Below, piece by piece: positions 44,054 to 53,044 of a DNA stretch of 64,000 nucleotides; position 1 is the first letter of the stretch; each line of letters begins with the position of its first letter. The stretch comes from Hymenobacter puniceus. GTDB taxonomy: Bacteria; Bacteroidota; Bacteroidia; Cytophagales; Hymenobacteraceae. The DNA is taken from contig NZ_JACSCX010000003.1 of NCBI RefSeq assembly GCF_014333525.1, positions 620,001 through 684,000 of the forward strand. The letters are read 5' to 3'. A model generated the notes under the pieces. It searched no databases and was not told the DNA's origin. It worked only from the letters and a program-made list of their open reading frames with translations. A program made the position numbers and the translations under genes.

Positions 44054-45841
44054 ATGAATGAGTTGACGTTTCCGCCGCGATGCGCGGCAGCCATGTGCTG
44101 GATGCTGCTCCTGCTGGCCGCAACTATTGCTTCGGCTCAGGCCACTGTTCCGCCAGCCACTGCGGGCTATTGGGTGGAGCTGCGCAATAAGGCAGGCGTA
44201 GAGTTCAGCCCGACTACGTATTTCAGCGCTGCTGCCCAAGCCCGGCGCCAGCGCCAGCACCTGCCCGCTGCTGATAGCTCCGACTTTCCGCTACGCGCTG
44301 ATTACCTGCGGGCGGTGCGTGAGCACACCGATTCGGTGCTGCTTGTCAGCCGCTGGTTTAATGCGGTAGCCTGCCGTGCCACGCCAACGCAGGCGGCTGC
44401 ACTGGCGCGGCTGCCAGGCGTGGTGCGTGTGTCGCGGCTGGAGGCGCTGGCGTTGCTACCGGCTTCCCAGGCAGCCCCAACCGATGCCCTAACTACTGAC
44501 CGCCCGCTTAGCACCGCCGACCGGCAGCTGGCCCGCCGCCAGACCCGTAGTCTTGGCGCCGATGCGCTGCGCCAGGCTGCCCTGGCTGGCTCCGGGATAC
44601 GCATTGCCGTATTCGACGTTGGTTTCAGTGGGGCCGACAAGCACGCGGCGTTCTGGGAATTGTTTGAGAGAAAACGGGTAGTGGCCACCTATGACTTTGC
44701 CCGGCATACTACCAATGTCTTCCACGGCGGCAGCCATGGCACCGAAGTACTGGCCTGCCTGGCCGGCCGCTTGCCCGATGGCACGCCGCTGGGGCTGGCC
44801 ACCGACGCCACCTACCTGCTGGCCCGCACCGAGCGGATGCAGCGTGAGCTATACCGCGAAGAGCTGGATTGGCTGGCCGCCGCCGAATGGGCCGACCGCA
44901 ACGGCGCCGACATCATCAATTCCTCGCTGGGCTACACCACACGGCGCTACTTTCCGGAGCAAATGAACGGGCGCCGTAGTTTGGTGGCCCGTGCCGCCAG
45001 CCTGGCCGCGCGCAAAGGTATGCTGGTGGTAAGTGCCGCCGGCAACGATGGCGACGACAACGACTGGCACACCGTGGGCACTCCCGCCGATGCCGACTCG
45101 GTGCTGGCTGTAGGAGGAGTAGATCCCGAAACGGGCCTGCATCTGAACTTCAGCGCCTATGGCCCCACTGCCGACCGGCGGCTCAAGCCTAACGTATCCG
45201 CCTTCGGTACAGTCCTGGCAGCGGCGCCCAACGGCAGCTATGTGCGGGTGGATGGTACGTCCTTCTCCAGCCCGTTGGTAGCGGGGCTGGCGGCCTGCGC
45301 TTGGCAGCAGCAGCGCGGCCTCACGGCCATGCAACTGTTTGGGCTGCTCCAGCAGTCGGCCACTTTGTATCCTTACTACGACTATGCCCACGGCTATGGG
45401 CTGCCGCAGGCCAGCCGACTACTGCACCTGGCTGCCCGTGGGGGCGCCGCCGCTGGCCCGTCGCCAACCATCGATTTTGTGGTGCAGGACAGTTTGCTGG
45501 CTGTGAATATTCGGACTGAAGCTCTGAAACCCTTGCCATTCTACTCTGACTCCCTGAGTACGCTGCCTGACCCCAAACGGGTGTCGGCAGTTGGACGTGA
45601 AGAGTCCCGTCCGGCCGGTTCCACCCAGTCGGTGGTGGGGGGCGTGAGCGGAGCAATGGGGCTACCTGCTTCGGGCTACCTCTACTGGCATATTGCCGAC
45701 GCGCGCGGAGTGCTGCGGCGCTATGAAGTGGTGGAGGTCAGCCAGCGGGCTATTCTGCGCATTCCGCGCCGCACCCTGCAGTCCGGTGATGTGGTCCGCG
45801 TATTTTATTTGGGCGCTACGCACAGCTACCCGGTTTTATGA
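44054..45841 (+). CDS. Secreted subtilisin-like serine protease (S8 family)
   Basis: 595 residues from the ATG at 44054 (MNELTFPPRCAAAMCWMLL). Signal peptide to about residue 30; a prodomain-like segment (about 35-150) precedes the catalytic domain. The triad is visible as Asp in IAVFDVGFSG, His in GGSHGTEVLACLAG and Ser in GTSFSSPLVAGLAA; the oxyanion Asn is in VVSAAGNDGDD. A C-terminal beta-rich stretch of about 120 residues follows (YLYWHIADARGVLRRYEVVE) resembling a sorting or binding domain but without a clear T9SS motif. The stop overlaps the next start by 4 bases. Confidence 0.92.
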   Translation: MNELTFPPRCAAAMCWMLLLLAATIASAQATVPPATAGYWVELRNKAGVEFSPTTYFSAAAQARRQRQHLPAADSSDFPLRADYLRAVREHTDSVLLVSRWFNAVACRATPTQAAALARLPGVVRVSRLEALALLPASQAAPTDALTTDRPLSTADRQLARRQTRSLGADALRQAALAGSGIRIAVFDVGFSGADKHAAFWELFERKRVVATYDFARHTTNVFHGGSHGTEVLACLAGRLPDGTPLGLATDATYLLARTERMQRELYREELDWLAAAEWADRNGADIINSSLGYTTRRYFPEQMNGRRSLVARAASLAARKGMLVVSAAGNDGDDNDWHTVGTPADADSVLAVGGVDPETGLHLNFSAYGPTADRRLKPNVSAFGTVLAAAPNGSYVRVDGTSFSSPLVAGLAACAWQQQRGLTAMQLFGLLQQSATLYPYYDYAHGYGLPQASRLLHLAARGGAAAGPSPTIDFVVQDSLLAVNIRTEALKPLPFYSDSLSTLPDPKRVSAVGREESRPAGSTQSVVGGVSGAMGLPASGYLYWHIADARGVLRRYEVVEVSQRAILRIPRRTLQSGDVVRVFYLGATHSYPVL

Positions 45842-46557
45842 AGCATTGCTACCTGATTATCCTGCTGGCTGCCATGTGGCTACACCCTCGCCTCGGGCAT
45901 TGCCAACGGGTGTTACTGCAGTCCACCGTCTCTCAGGATACCACCTACGAACAGTATGGCCCGAACCGGGCGTTTTACAATCATCTGTATGTCAGTTATA
46001 TGCCCGTAGTAGGTGTGGCTGCCGGACCGGGCGCCCCGCTGCGCTACGGCAGCTCGGCCGAGCTGGCAGTGGGCGTACGCAACAAGTTCCGGTTCAGTGA
46101 GCCCCTGAGCGCGGGTTTCGACCTGCGTTTTGTGCGCCGCACCTATGATCTGGCTCAGAAGACGGGCAAACTGCTGCCCACACCCACGCAGCACTACCGC
46201 GAGTCGTTGGCGCTGATGGAAACCCACCTGGAAACATTTGTCCGGTTGAATGTGGGAGCCCGTGGCAACGTTGTCGGCCGCTACCTCGACCTGAATGGCT
46301 GGGGCGGCTGGGCCCTGAGCACTGCGCACCGCACCGAAGACCGGTCTTCCGGCAACAGTGCCAAAAAGGTTCGGATCATCGCAACCGGGCTGCCTTATCT
46401 GCGCCGCTGGTCCTACGGAGTGGGGGGCCGGCTGGGCACGGGCCGCTATGCCGCTGTGGCCCGCTACCGCCTCTCCGATACGTTCACCTCCGCTGCTCCG
46501 ATGGAATTTCCGGAACTGCCCCGCTGGACCGTAGGAGTGGAAATAGGCTGGCTATGA
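45838..46557 (+). CDS. Hypothetical outer membrane beta-barrel protein
   Basis: 239 residues. Signal peptide to about residue 22 (MKHCYLIILLAAMWLHPRLG). Alternating hydrophobic/polar strands such as RFSEPLSAGFDLRFVRRTYD, LETFVRLNVGARGNVVGRYL and the final RWTVGVEIGWL with aromatic-hydrophobic ends suggest an 8-10 strand barrel like PorT-type proteins. It starts within the stop of the subtilase (ATGA), so the two are translationally coupled and may act together at the surface. Confidence 0.7.
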   Translation: MKHCYLIILLAAMWLHPRLGHCQRVLLQSTVSQDTTYEQYGPNRAFYNHLYVSYMPVVGVAAGPGAPLRYGSSAELAVGVRNKFRFSEPLSAGFDLRFVRRTYDLAQKTGKLLPTPTQHYRESLALMETHLETFVRLNVGARGNVVGRYLDLNGWGGWALSTAHRTEDRSSGNSAKKVRIIATGLPYLRRWSYGVGGRLGTGRYAAVARYRLSDTFTSAAPMEFPELPRWTVGVEIGWL

Positions 46558-46669
46558 TGCGCCAAGCCTGAAATGCTAACTGCCAGCGGAGCTTTATTGA
46601 AGCTGGAAGCCGGAATTATTGTAGGGATGGAAAAAGAAAAAAGTAAACCAGCCCAACCCTGTGCCATTT

Positions 46670-46701
46670 TTTGGGTAGATAGGCACAGAGCCGTAACTTT
46701 G
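46670..46701 (+). promoter_or_regulatory. Promoter with full TTTG-N20-TAACTTTG layout
   Basis: TTTG at 46670-46673, 20 bases, then TAACTTTG at 46694-46701, the clearest Bacteroidota-type promoter in the window; about 90-base leader to the lipoprotein gene. Confidence 0.7.
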
Positions 46702-46799
46702 ATAGAGAATTTCCTTGCCGCGGCTTATTAGATGCTTTCCGGATTTTGGGAAGTTTTTCACGCAGCCGAACTGACTTGATAATGGGTTCTTACCACCAG

Positions 46800-47399
46800 A
46801 TGAAAAAAATTCTATTGGCCGCCGCCTGCACGGGAATGCTGCTTCAGACTACCTCCTGCATCAATACGGAGAAGGAGATGGGCAACTCCCGCAACCCCGA
46901 CCGCCCCTTCACGCCTACGCCTGAAGGAACCCGTAGCCGGGTGAACGAGCGCACGGTGTTGCGCACCGTGAATGCTACGCATTACTTTTCTAACACCAAG
47001 ACCAAAGACAACTTCGTGCTGCAGCTGCAAGGCACTAAAATCCTGAACGCTCAAGCCAACCTTATCATCATCAGCAGCACCGGCGATACGCTACGCAAAG
47101 AGTCAATGCCTGCAACGGCCTTGCTCGACGAGCGGGAAATGGACGACCCACAGTCGGCCACCGTGCGCGACAAGGAAATTGCCATTCTGCAGGGTATGAA
47201 TGCCTTCTTCCGGGAAGACCGATTCACCCAGCCGGCTGTGGCGCGCACCGCCACTCAGCCAGCAGATGTAGATCCAGCCGCGTGGCAAGCCGTGAAGGCC
47301 GACACCAAGGCTTATGGCTTCGATTATATTGCCAATGGCAAAGAACGTCGTTTGGCGTATGCCAAGAAGCTACAGAAAGCCGTGATTGTAGCAGAGTAA
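46800..47399 (+). CDS. Hypothetical lipoprotein
   Basis: 199 residues from the ATG at 46800 (MKKILLAAACTGMLLQTTSC), chosen because it starts the signal sequence; the lipobox is TTSC. The mature protein is hydrophilic with a middle beta-rich segment (KDNFVLQLQGTKILNAQANL) and a helical end (KERRLAYAKKLQKAVIVAE). I do not recognise the family. It has a strong promoter and terminator of its own. Confidence 0.65.
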   Translation: MKKILLAAACTGMLLQTTSCINTEKEMGNSRNPDRPFTPTPEGTRSRVNERTVLRTVNATHYFSNTKTKDNFVLQLQGTKILNAQANLIIISSTGDTLRKESMPATALLDEREMDDPQSATVRDKEIAILQGMNAFFREDRFTQPAVARTATQPADVDPAAWQAVKADTKAYGFDYIANGKERRLAYAKKLQKAVIVAE

Positions 47400-47418
47400 A
47401 TACTGCAACTTGTACACA

Positions 47419-47460
47419 ACCAACAAGGCCCTGCTCACAGACGAGCAGGGCCTTGTTGGT
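47419..47460. terminator. Bidirectional terminator
   Basis: Perfect 18-base arms accaacaaggccctgctc and complement, followed by an AT-rich tail, between the lipoprotein and M23 genes. Confidence 0.85.
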
Positions 47461-47529
47461 TTATAATAAAACGGTGCAATGGTTTAAATAGCAAATAGGT
47501 GAATAGGTGGCTGACAGTGTTTTTTTGAA

Positions 47530-48873
47530 TCAGGAGCCGAAGTTTTCGGCGGCCAGCCAGCCCAGCTGGCCTGCTGCACTACGCACCAGCCGGTAGCCGC
47601 CAAACTCACCCAACACGGCCACCGAGCTTTTGGCCGGCAACGAATCGAGGGCGGCGGCGCCCACAGCAGGGGCAGCATACAAGTCGGTGGCGGCCGGTAG
47701 CGCTAAGCGGCGAAGGGAGGCGGCCGGTACTACAGTGCGCGCCGATACATAGCCAATCTGCCCATTCGGGTGCTGCACGCGGTACCAGTCGGCCTGGCTG
47801 CCTACCACCAGCAGCGGGGTATCGCGCGCGAGAACTGCCACAGCGGCTTGCTTGGCTACGGGACCCCGGCGCAGGTCGGTACGTTTCTCCTGCACCCGTA
47901 CCCATTCGCCCAGGCGGCCCGGGGCCGTGCGCGGCGCGGCGGGGGCAGCATCGGCGCGGCGCACAAACGGGAACGGGTCGACGGCACCCCGGCCGCCGCG
48001 GTACACGCCGAAGTGCAGGTGGGGCGGGGTGGTGCGGGCATTGCCGGTGTTGCCCACCAGCCCCAGCGTATCGCCGATGCGCACCTGCTGGCCGGGCTGC
48101 ACCAGTTGCTTATCAAGGTGGGCGTAGTAGAGGTGCTGGCTGTGCTCGGTGTCCATGAGCCAGACCACGCGGCCTCCGCGTGGGGTCTCATTCACGCGGG
48201 TGATGTAGCCGTTGGCAGCTGCCACGGCCGGCGTGCCGCGCTTGGCAAAAATGTCGATGCCCTCGTGGCGGCGGGCCCCGCCGTCCCGGTCAACGCCCCA
48301 GAAGCTGCCCACGGCCACGTCGTTTTTGCCCCGCACCGGAAAGCTCAGGCTGGGCGCCCGCTGAATCCGGAGCGTAAACCGGCCGGTGCGCAGCAGTTCG
48401 GGCTGCACGCGCAGCAGATGCTGGCGGTCGTCTTCGGCCACGTAGCTGAAGGCCAGTGCTGTTGTGTCGGCGGAAGCCAGCGGCCGGGTGGCGCGGCGTT
48501 CCGGGTCCAGCTCAAAGGCATCGAGGAACACGCGGGCGTCGGTGTTTTTGTCGAGGGTGAGGCTGATGCGGACGGTTTCACCCTCGCGCACCTGGTAGCG
48601 GTAGGCAGCGGCCGTAGCGCGGTCGGCCGCGAAGTAGCCGGTTTCCTGAAACGGCAGCGTCACCACCAGCGAGTCGCGCAAGGCGCGGTCGGCAGCAGCC
48701 AGCCAGTCGCGGCCCAAGGCCGTTTCGGCAAGGCCGGCCTGGCGCAGCTGGCGGGCGTAGGCTTCGTGGGGAGTAGTTTTCTGAAAGATGCCCTGCAGGG
48801 TTTGCTGTTTGCCACAGGCAGCCAGCAAGAATAAGGACGCTAGAAATAGGGCGTAACGAACGGGGAGTGGCAT
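47530..48873 (-). CDS. M23 family metallopeptidase lipoprotein with SH3 domains
   Basis: 447 residues. Lipobox LLAACG near residue 20. An N-terminal beta domain (about 60-175) precedes the LytM/M23 domain (about 190-310) with zinc ligands in RRHEGIDIFAKRGTP (HxxxD) and HLHFGVY. Two bacterial SH3 domains follow (RVQEKRTDLRRGPVAKQAA and LPAATDLYAAPAVGAAA). The family cuts peptide cross-links of peptidoglycan. Monocistronic. Confidence 0.92.
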   Translation of the reverse strand: MPLPVRYALFLASLFLLAACGKQQTLQGIFQKTTPHEAYARQLRQAGLAETALGRDWLAAADRALRDSLVVTLPFQETGYFAADRATAAAYRYQVREGETVRISLTLDKNTDARVFLDAFELDPERRATRPLASADTTALAFSYVAEDDRQHLLRVQPELLRTGRFTLRIQRAPSLSFPVRGKNDVAVGSFWGVDRDGGARRHEGIDIFAKRGTPAVAAANGYITRVNETPRGGRVVWLMDTEHSQHLYYAHLDKQLVQPGQQVRIGDTLGLVGNTGNARTTPPHLHFGVYRGGRGAVDPFPFVRRADAAPAAPRTAPGRLGEWVRVQEKRTDLRRGPVAKQAAVAVLARDTPLLVVGSQADWYRVQHPNGQIGYVSARTVVPAASLRRLALPAATDLYAAPAVGAAALDSLPAKSSVAVLGEFGGYRLVRSAAGQLGWLAAENFGS

Positions 48874-49109
48874 GAAGAACAGTTGGTTTCCTGCTCAACC
48901 CCATTCCGGGCGCTGTAGTTCGGCCTGCGCCGGCACTACCACGGACTGGTTGCGGTGCGGCTGTTACAGCGGTGCTATTTCAGCAATGACCTGGCAATAC
49001 CCGCTTGCAACAACCGGTCAGGTGAATTCGGCCTCGGAGCGGCGGTGGTGCTTGGAGCAGCGGAAACCAGTATACTTGAGGCGTTATTAGCCTTACTTCG
49101 CCTGCCGTT

Positions 49110-49841
49110 ATGTTTTCTGCTGCCCGTATCGTTACCATTCGTAAAAGTAAAGGGCTTTCTCAGGAAGTGCTGGCCGAGCAATCGGGGGTGAGCTTGCGCA
49201 CCATTCAGCGGGTAGAGCAGGGCGATACGGTGCCGCGCGGCCACACGCTGCTGGCGCTGGCGACTGCCCTGCAGGTGCCGCTAGAGCAGCTGCACGCAGA
49301 GCCCACACGGGTAACGTCTGCAGCGTTGCCGTTGGAACCGGCTCAATCGGCGCCTGCGGCGCTGGCGGCGGCTTCCCCGGCCAACCTGGCTACAACTACG
49401 GCCACACTGCCCGCCTGGCAGGAGGCCGCTACAGCTACTGTAGTGCCAGCTGATATGCCCGCGCCCACGCCCGTCCTGCGTTCCGACCCCGATTTCCTGC
49501 AGCTTATTAACCTAAGCGCACTTAGCTTTCTGGTGTTGCCGCTGCTCAATCTGGTGGTGCCGTTTGTGCTGTGGCGGAAGCAGCGGCACACCATTGCGCA
49601 TGCGGCCGAGGTGGGCCGGCGGGTGCTGGGCTTTCAGGTGCTGTGGCAGGTGGGCAGCTTCTTCGCGTACGTGCTGCTGGCCGTAGGACAGGTGGTGGCG
49701 GTGCAGTTTCAGCGGACGCCCATTAAAGGAGGCTTCTTGCTGGTGATGGTGGTTACTTACCTGCTCAACGTGCTGACAGTGGCCTACTATGCCCGCCGCC
49801 TGCGGCAGGGGCGGCTGGACATCTATCCGGTGCGGCTCTGA
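49110..49841 (+). CDS. XRE-family membrane protein (HTH plus DUF4870-like helices)
   Basis: 243 residues. Residues 1-62 are an HTH of the Cro/C1 type (RIVTIRKSKGLSQEVLAEQS, LRTIQRVEQGDTVPRGHTLL). A polar A/P/T-rich linker runs to about 130. Three or four hydrophobic segments follow (LSFLVLPLLNLVVPFVLW, VLWQVGSFFAYVLLAVGQVV, LVMVVTYLLNVLTVAYYA). This is the DUF4870-like arrangement of a membrane-anchored regulator. Target genes unknown. Confidence 0.82.
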   Translation: MFSAARIVTIRKSKGLSQEVLAEQSGVSLRTIQRVEQGDTVPRGHTLLALATALQVPLEQLHAEPTRVTSAALPLEPAQSAPAALAAASPANLATTTATLPAWQEAATATVVPADMPAPTPVLRSDPDFLQLINLSALSFLVLPLLNLVVPFVLWRKQRHTIAHAAEVGRRVLGFQVLWQVGSFFAYVLLAVGQVVAVQFQRTPIKGGFLLVMVVTYLLNVLTVAYYARRLRQGRLDIYPVRL

Positions 49842-49967
49842 CAATGACTGGCCGTTGCTTCAGCTGATAAGGGCTGTTAATTGGCTGATAGAAATACGCC
49901 ATTTTCGAGCTAAAGCAAATCGACGTATATAGTGTAAGCTGCTGATGTGTAGTTGTTTGCGGCATGT

Positions 49968-49989
49968 GGCGGGCAAATGGCGGGCAAAT
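49968..49989 (+). repeat. 11-base tandem duplication
   Basis: ggcgggcaaat occurs twice in direct succession upstream of the protease-like gene. Confidence 0.6.
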
Positions 49990-50054
49990 GACGCACGGCT
50001 GAGCGAGAGGAGCAGGTAGGTTTGCTGCCGTCTTCCACCCCTCATTTCAGTGTC

Positions 50055-51032
50055 ATGAAAACGCTCTTCAAAATTCTGCTTTCCGTAGTGCTGCTGCTCG
50101 TTGTGAGCGGCATTGGCGGGTACTTCTATATGAAGCAGAAGTTTGCGCCGCCGGTTAACCAACTCTCGGTAACAGGCCTGCCCGCTGTCGGCTCGCTCCG
50201 CTGGACCACCGATACTACCGCCAAACCCGCCGTGCAGCACGACGCCCTGCTGGTGCCCGTGCAGCTGCCGAATTGCCCGCGCACGCTCTACCTGCAATTT
50301 GATACCGGCGCCCCCTACACCTTGCTCTACGCGCATCAGCTGGAAGTGCTGCGCCGCCACTACCCGGCCCTAAGCACCTCGCTGCAGGTTTCCCAGGATA
50401 TGGTGCAGAACTTCCGGTTCAGCCTGGGCGGGGCACCCGTGACGATGCGCCAAGCCAAGGTGCTGGCCCTGGGCCGCCCCGAACTGCCCGCCGATAGCCT
50501 GGCGCCCTATGTCATTGGTACGCTGGGCACGGATGTGCTGGACGGCCGCGTGCTGGTTCTGGATTATGCCCGTAACCAGTTCACCCTCAGCACCAAAGTG
50601 CCCGATAGCCTGGCGCGGCGCGCCGAATTCGGGCCGCTGGCTTTCACCAACCGCCGGGTGCTGCTCGATGCCGGGCTGCAGGGCAAGCCTCAGCAGCTGC
50701 TGTTTGACTCGGGTTCTAGTGCCAACGCGCTGATTACCAGCGAGGATATTTGGAGCCAGCTGGCAACGCCGGGTGCGCCCACCCGCACCACTGCTTCCAA
50801 CTCCTGGGGTAAAAAGCTGCTCGTGCACACGGCCCCCACGGCCGCCCAAATCCGCTTTGGCACCATCGAGGCCCCGCTGCGCACCGTCACCTACATTGAA
50901 GGCATGGGCCTGATGCAATCGACGCTGATGCGCTTTTCGGGGATGGCGGGCATGTTGGGCAACCAGCCGTTTGAGGGCCGCACCCTGATTCTGGACGTGA
51001 AGGGCCGCCGCTACGGCGTAGTGCCGCGCTAA
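50055..51032 (+). CDS. Membrane-anchored aspartyl protease-like protein with two DTG/DSG lobes
   Basis: 325 residues from the ATG at 50055 (MKTLFKILLSVVLLLVV). An N-terminal hydrophobic segment (about 4-26) is a signal or anchor. The body contains two retropepsin-type active-site loops, YLQFDTGAPYTLLY near 90 and LLFDSGSSANALI near 215, each followed by an LGTDVL- or MLGNQPF-type flap/strand motif. Two such lobes in one chain resemble pepsin. The family may cleave or may only bind peptides; activity is inference. Confidence 0.75.
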   Translation: MKTLFKILLSVVLLLVVSGIGGYFYMKQKFAPPVNQLSVTGLPAVGSLRWTTDTTAKPAVQHDALLVPVQLPNCPRTLYLQFDTGAPYTLLYAHQLEVLRRHYPALSTSLQVSQDMVQNFRFSLGGAPVTMRQAKVLALGRPELPADSLAPYVIGTLGTDVLDGRVLVLDYARNQFTLSTKVPDSLARRAEFGPLAFTNRRVLLDAGLQGKPQQLLFDSGSSANALITSEDIWSQLATPGAPTRTTASNSWGKKLLVHTAPTAAQIRFGTIEAPLRTVTYIEGMGLMQSTLMRFSGMAGMLGNQPFEGRTLILDVKGRRYGVVPR

Positions 51033-51074
51033 CAGGCCAACCGGGCCACAGCGGGCAGATGTCGGGCAGGCTTC

Positions 51075-51082
51075 TACCTTTG
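51075..51082 (+). promoter_or_regulatory. -7 promoter box TACCTTTG of the HMG-CoA lyase-like gene
   Basis: TACCTTTGC 24 bases before the ATG at 51107; no obvious -33 TTTG. Confidence 0.45.
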
Positions 51083-51106
51083 CGCCTCCCACTCAGCTTG
51101 CTGCCC

Positions 51107-51958
51107 ATGAAACTTATCGACTGCCCCCGCGACGCCATGCAGGGCTGGCCCACTTTCATCCCGACCGACCAGAAAACCACCTACCTGAACGCGCTGCTGC
51201 GTGTGGGCTTCGACACTCTGGATTTCGGCTCATTCGTGTCGCCGAAAGCCATTCCGCAGCTCGCCGACACCGCCAAGGTCCTGGAAGGGCTGGACCTGGC
51301 GCAGTCGGGCACCCGGCTGCTGGCCATCGTGGCCAACCTGCGCGGGGCCGAAACCGCTGCCCAGTACCCTCAGATCCGCTACATCGGTTTCCCGCTGTCG
51401 GTGTCCGAAACCTTCCAGCAGCGCAACACCAACAAGAGCATTACGGCGGCATTTGAGGACGTGACGCGCATGCAGGAGTTGTGCGCGCGTACCGGGCAGG
51501 AGCAGGTGGTGTACCTGAGCATGGGCTTCGGCAACCCCTACGGCGACCCGTGGAGCCCCGAAATCCTGGGCGAGTTCACTCAGAAGCTCGACGCGCTGGG
51601 CGTGGGCATCGTGGCTTTGTCGGATACCATTGGGGCCTCCATGCCGGCCACCATTGCGCCGGCTTTCCGTGAGCTGACGGCGGCCTTCCCGCACATCGAG
51701 TTCGGGGCGCACCTGCACACCACGCCCGCCACCTGGCGCGAGAAGGTGCAGGCTGCTTATGAAGCCGGCTGCCGCCGCTTCGACGGCGCCCTGGGCGGCT
51801 ACGGCGGCTGCCCCATGGCCACGGACCAGCTAACCGGCAACATGCCCACCGAGCGTCTGATTGAGTTTGCCACCGAAAAAGGGGAGGAGCTGCATCTGAA
51901 CCTGGAAGCGCTGGCCGAGGCCATGCAGCTGAATCAGGAGATATTTGCGGGGCATTAG
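51107..51958 (+). CDS. Hydroxymethylglutaryl-CoA lyase family protein
   Basis: 283 residues from the ATG at 51107 (MKLIDCPRDAMQGWPTFIP). TIM-barrel DRE-type lyase: CPRDAMQG corresponds to the catalytic DGLQ region, GFDTLDFGSFVSPKAIPQ, SDTIGASMP, the metal-binding HLHTT and the C-terminal GGCPMATDQLTGNMPTE loop with its Cys. Members cleave HMG-CoA to acetoacetate and acetyl-CoA in leucine degradation. Specificity is inferred. Confidence 0.88.
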   Translation: MKLIDCPRDAMQGWPTFIPTDQKTTYLNALLRVGFDTLDFGSFVSPKAIPQLADTAKVLEGLDLAQSGTRLLAIVANLRGAETAAQYPQIRYIGFPLSVSETFQQRNTNKSITAAFEDVTRMQELCARTGQEQVVYLSMGFGNPYGDPWSPEILGEFTQKLDALGVGIVALSDTIGASMPATIAPAFRELTAAFPHIEFGAHLHTTPATWREKVQAAYEAGCRRFDGALGGYGGCPMATDQLTGNMPTERLIEFATEKGEELHLNLEALAEAMQLNQEIFAGH

Positions 51959-51970
51959 CTAGTAAATACT

Positions 51971-52240
51971 ATGTCCATGATTGGAATAGAATTTTACAAC
52001 CGCCAAGCTAATAAGTTAGCAATATGGGTTGAGCCTGATTGCTATGAAATCGAGCTGAAACCAGACACAGAGTACAGAATTGAATCGAATGATAAGGATC
52101 AGGAATATCGTTTAGAGTTTGATGCTAGTATGATTGTGCTGTATATACAACGTGCCTTTGGCTATAAGCTTTTTGAACGTAGGTATTCAGAGGAAATTAG
52201 TTACCCTTATACATGGCAACTAATTGAGGATTATTTATAA
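51971..52240 (+). CDS. Small hypothetical protein, strikingly AT-rich
   Basis: 89 residues: MSMIGIEFYNRQANKLAIWV onward, acidic and aromatic, apparently all-beta with a terminal helix (YTWQLIEDYL). By my count the gene is about 36% GC in a roughly 60% GC neighbourhood, which suggests recent acquisition. No signal or membrane segment. It lies 12 bases after the HMG-CoA lyase-like gene and 24 bases before the LutA-like gene. Small acidic proteins of this kind can be toxin immunity proteins, but nothing here proves it. Confidence 0.6.
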   Translation: MSMIGIEFYNRQANKLAIWVEPDCYEIELKPDTEYRIESNDKDQEYRLEFDASMIVLYIQRAFGYKLFERRYSEEISYPYTWQLIEDYL

Positions 52241-52264
52241 CTCCCAAAAACAGTCATCAGCTTC

Positions 52265-52999
52265 ATGCCAACTGCCGTCGATATCTTCATTCCCTGCTTT
52301 GTAGACCAGCTGTTTCCGCAAACTGCCATGAACATGGTGAAGGTGCTGGAAGCCGTGGGCTGCGAGGTGCACTACAACAGCAATCAGACATGCTGCGGTC
52401 AGCCTGCCTACAACGCGGGCTACAAGGCGGAAAGCCGCGAAGTGGCGTGCAAGTTTCTTGATGATTTCCCCAACGAGCCGGGCCGCTACATCGTGAGTCC
52501 TTCGGCCTCGTGCGTGGGCATGGTGCGCAACTCCTACGCCGAGCTGTTCGATGGCAGCCCCGAGCAAGGCCAATACCACGGTATCCAGCGCCGCATCCAC
52601 GAACTGACCGAGTTTCTGGTGGACGTGCTGGGCGTGCAGTCGGTGCCGCAGGCCCGCCTCAATGGCACTTACACCTACCACGACTCATGCTCGGCATTGC
52701 GCGAGTGCGGCATCAAAGAAGGCCCGCGCCGTTTGCTGGATGCTATTCCGGGCTTGCAGCGGCTGGAAATGGTGGAGAGCGAAACCTGCTGCGGCTTCGG
52801 CGGCACCTTCGCCGTGAAGTTTCAGGCCATATCCGTAGCCATGGCCGAGCAGAAGGTGGAGCACGCCCTGGCCACCGGCGCTAACTACATCGTCAGCACC
52901 GACACGAGCTGCCTCATGCACCTCGACGCCTACATCCGCCGCGAGAAGAAGCCCATCAAGACGATGCACATTGCCGATGTGCTGGCGAGTGGCTGGTAA
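52265..52999 (+). CDS. lutA: LutA/YkgE-type (Fe-S)-binding protein
   Basis: 244 residues. Two cysteine-rich CCG domains: CCGQPAYNAGY and ETCCGFGGTF, with the accompanying YHDSCSALRECGI and STDTSCLMHLDAY cysteines. Homologues are the LutA subunit of the LutABC lactate oxidation complex (or GlcF-like proteins). lutB and lutC are not adjacent, so the partner genes must be elsewhere or the protein acts alone. The symbol is given on family likeness. Confidence 0.82.
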   Translation: MPTAVDIFIPCFVDQLFPQTAMNMVKVLEAVGCEVHYNSNQTCCGQPAYNAGYKAESREVACKFLDDFPNEPGRYIVSPSASCVGMVRNSYAELFDGSPEQGQYHGIQRRIHELTEFLVDVLGVQSVPQARLNGTYTYHDSCSALRECGIKEGPRRLLDAIPGLQRLEMVESETCCGFGGTFAVKFQAISVAMAEQKVEHALATGANYIVSTDTSCLMHLDAYIRREKKPIKTMHIADVLASGW

Positions 53000-53044
53000 G
53001 GGAGTTTCAACTTGACAAACTCGGCGTTAACGTTCCGATTATGA

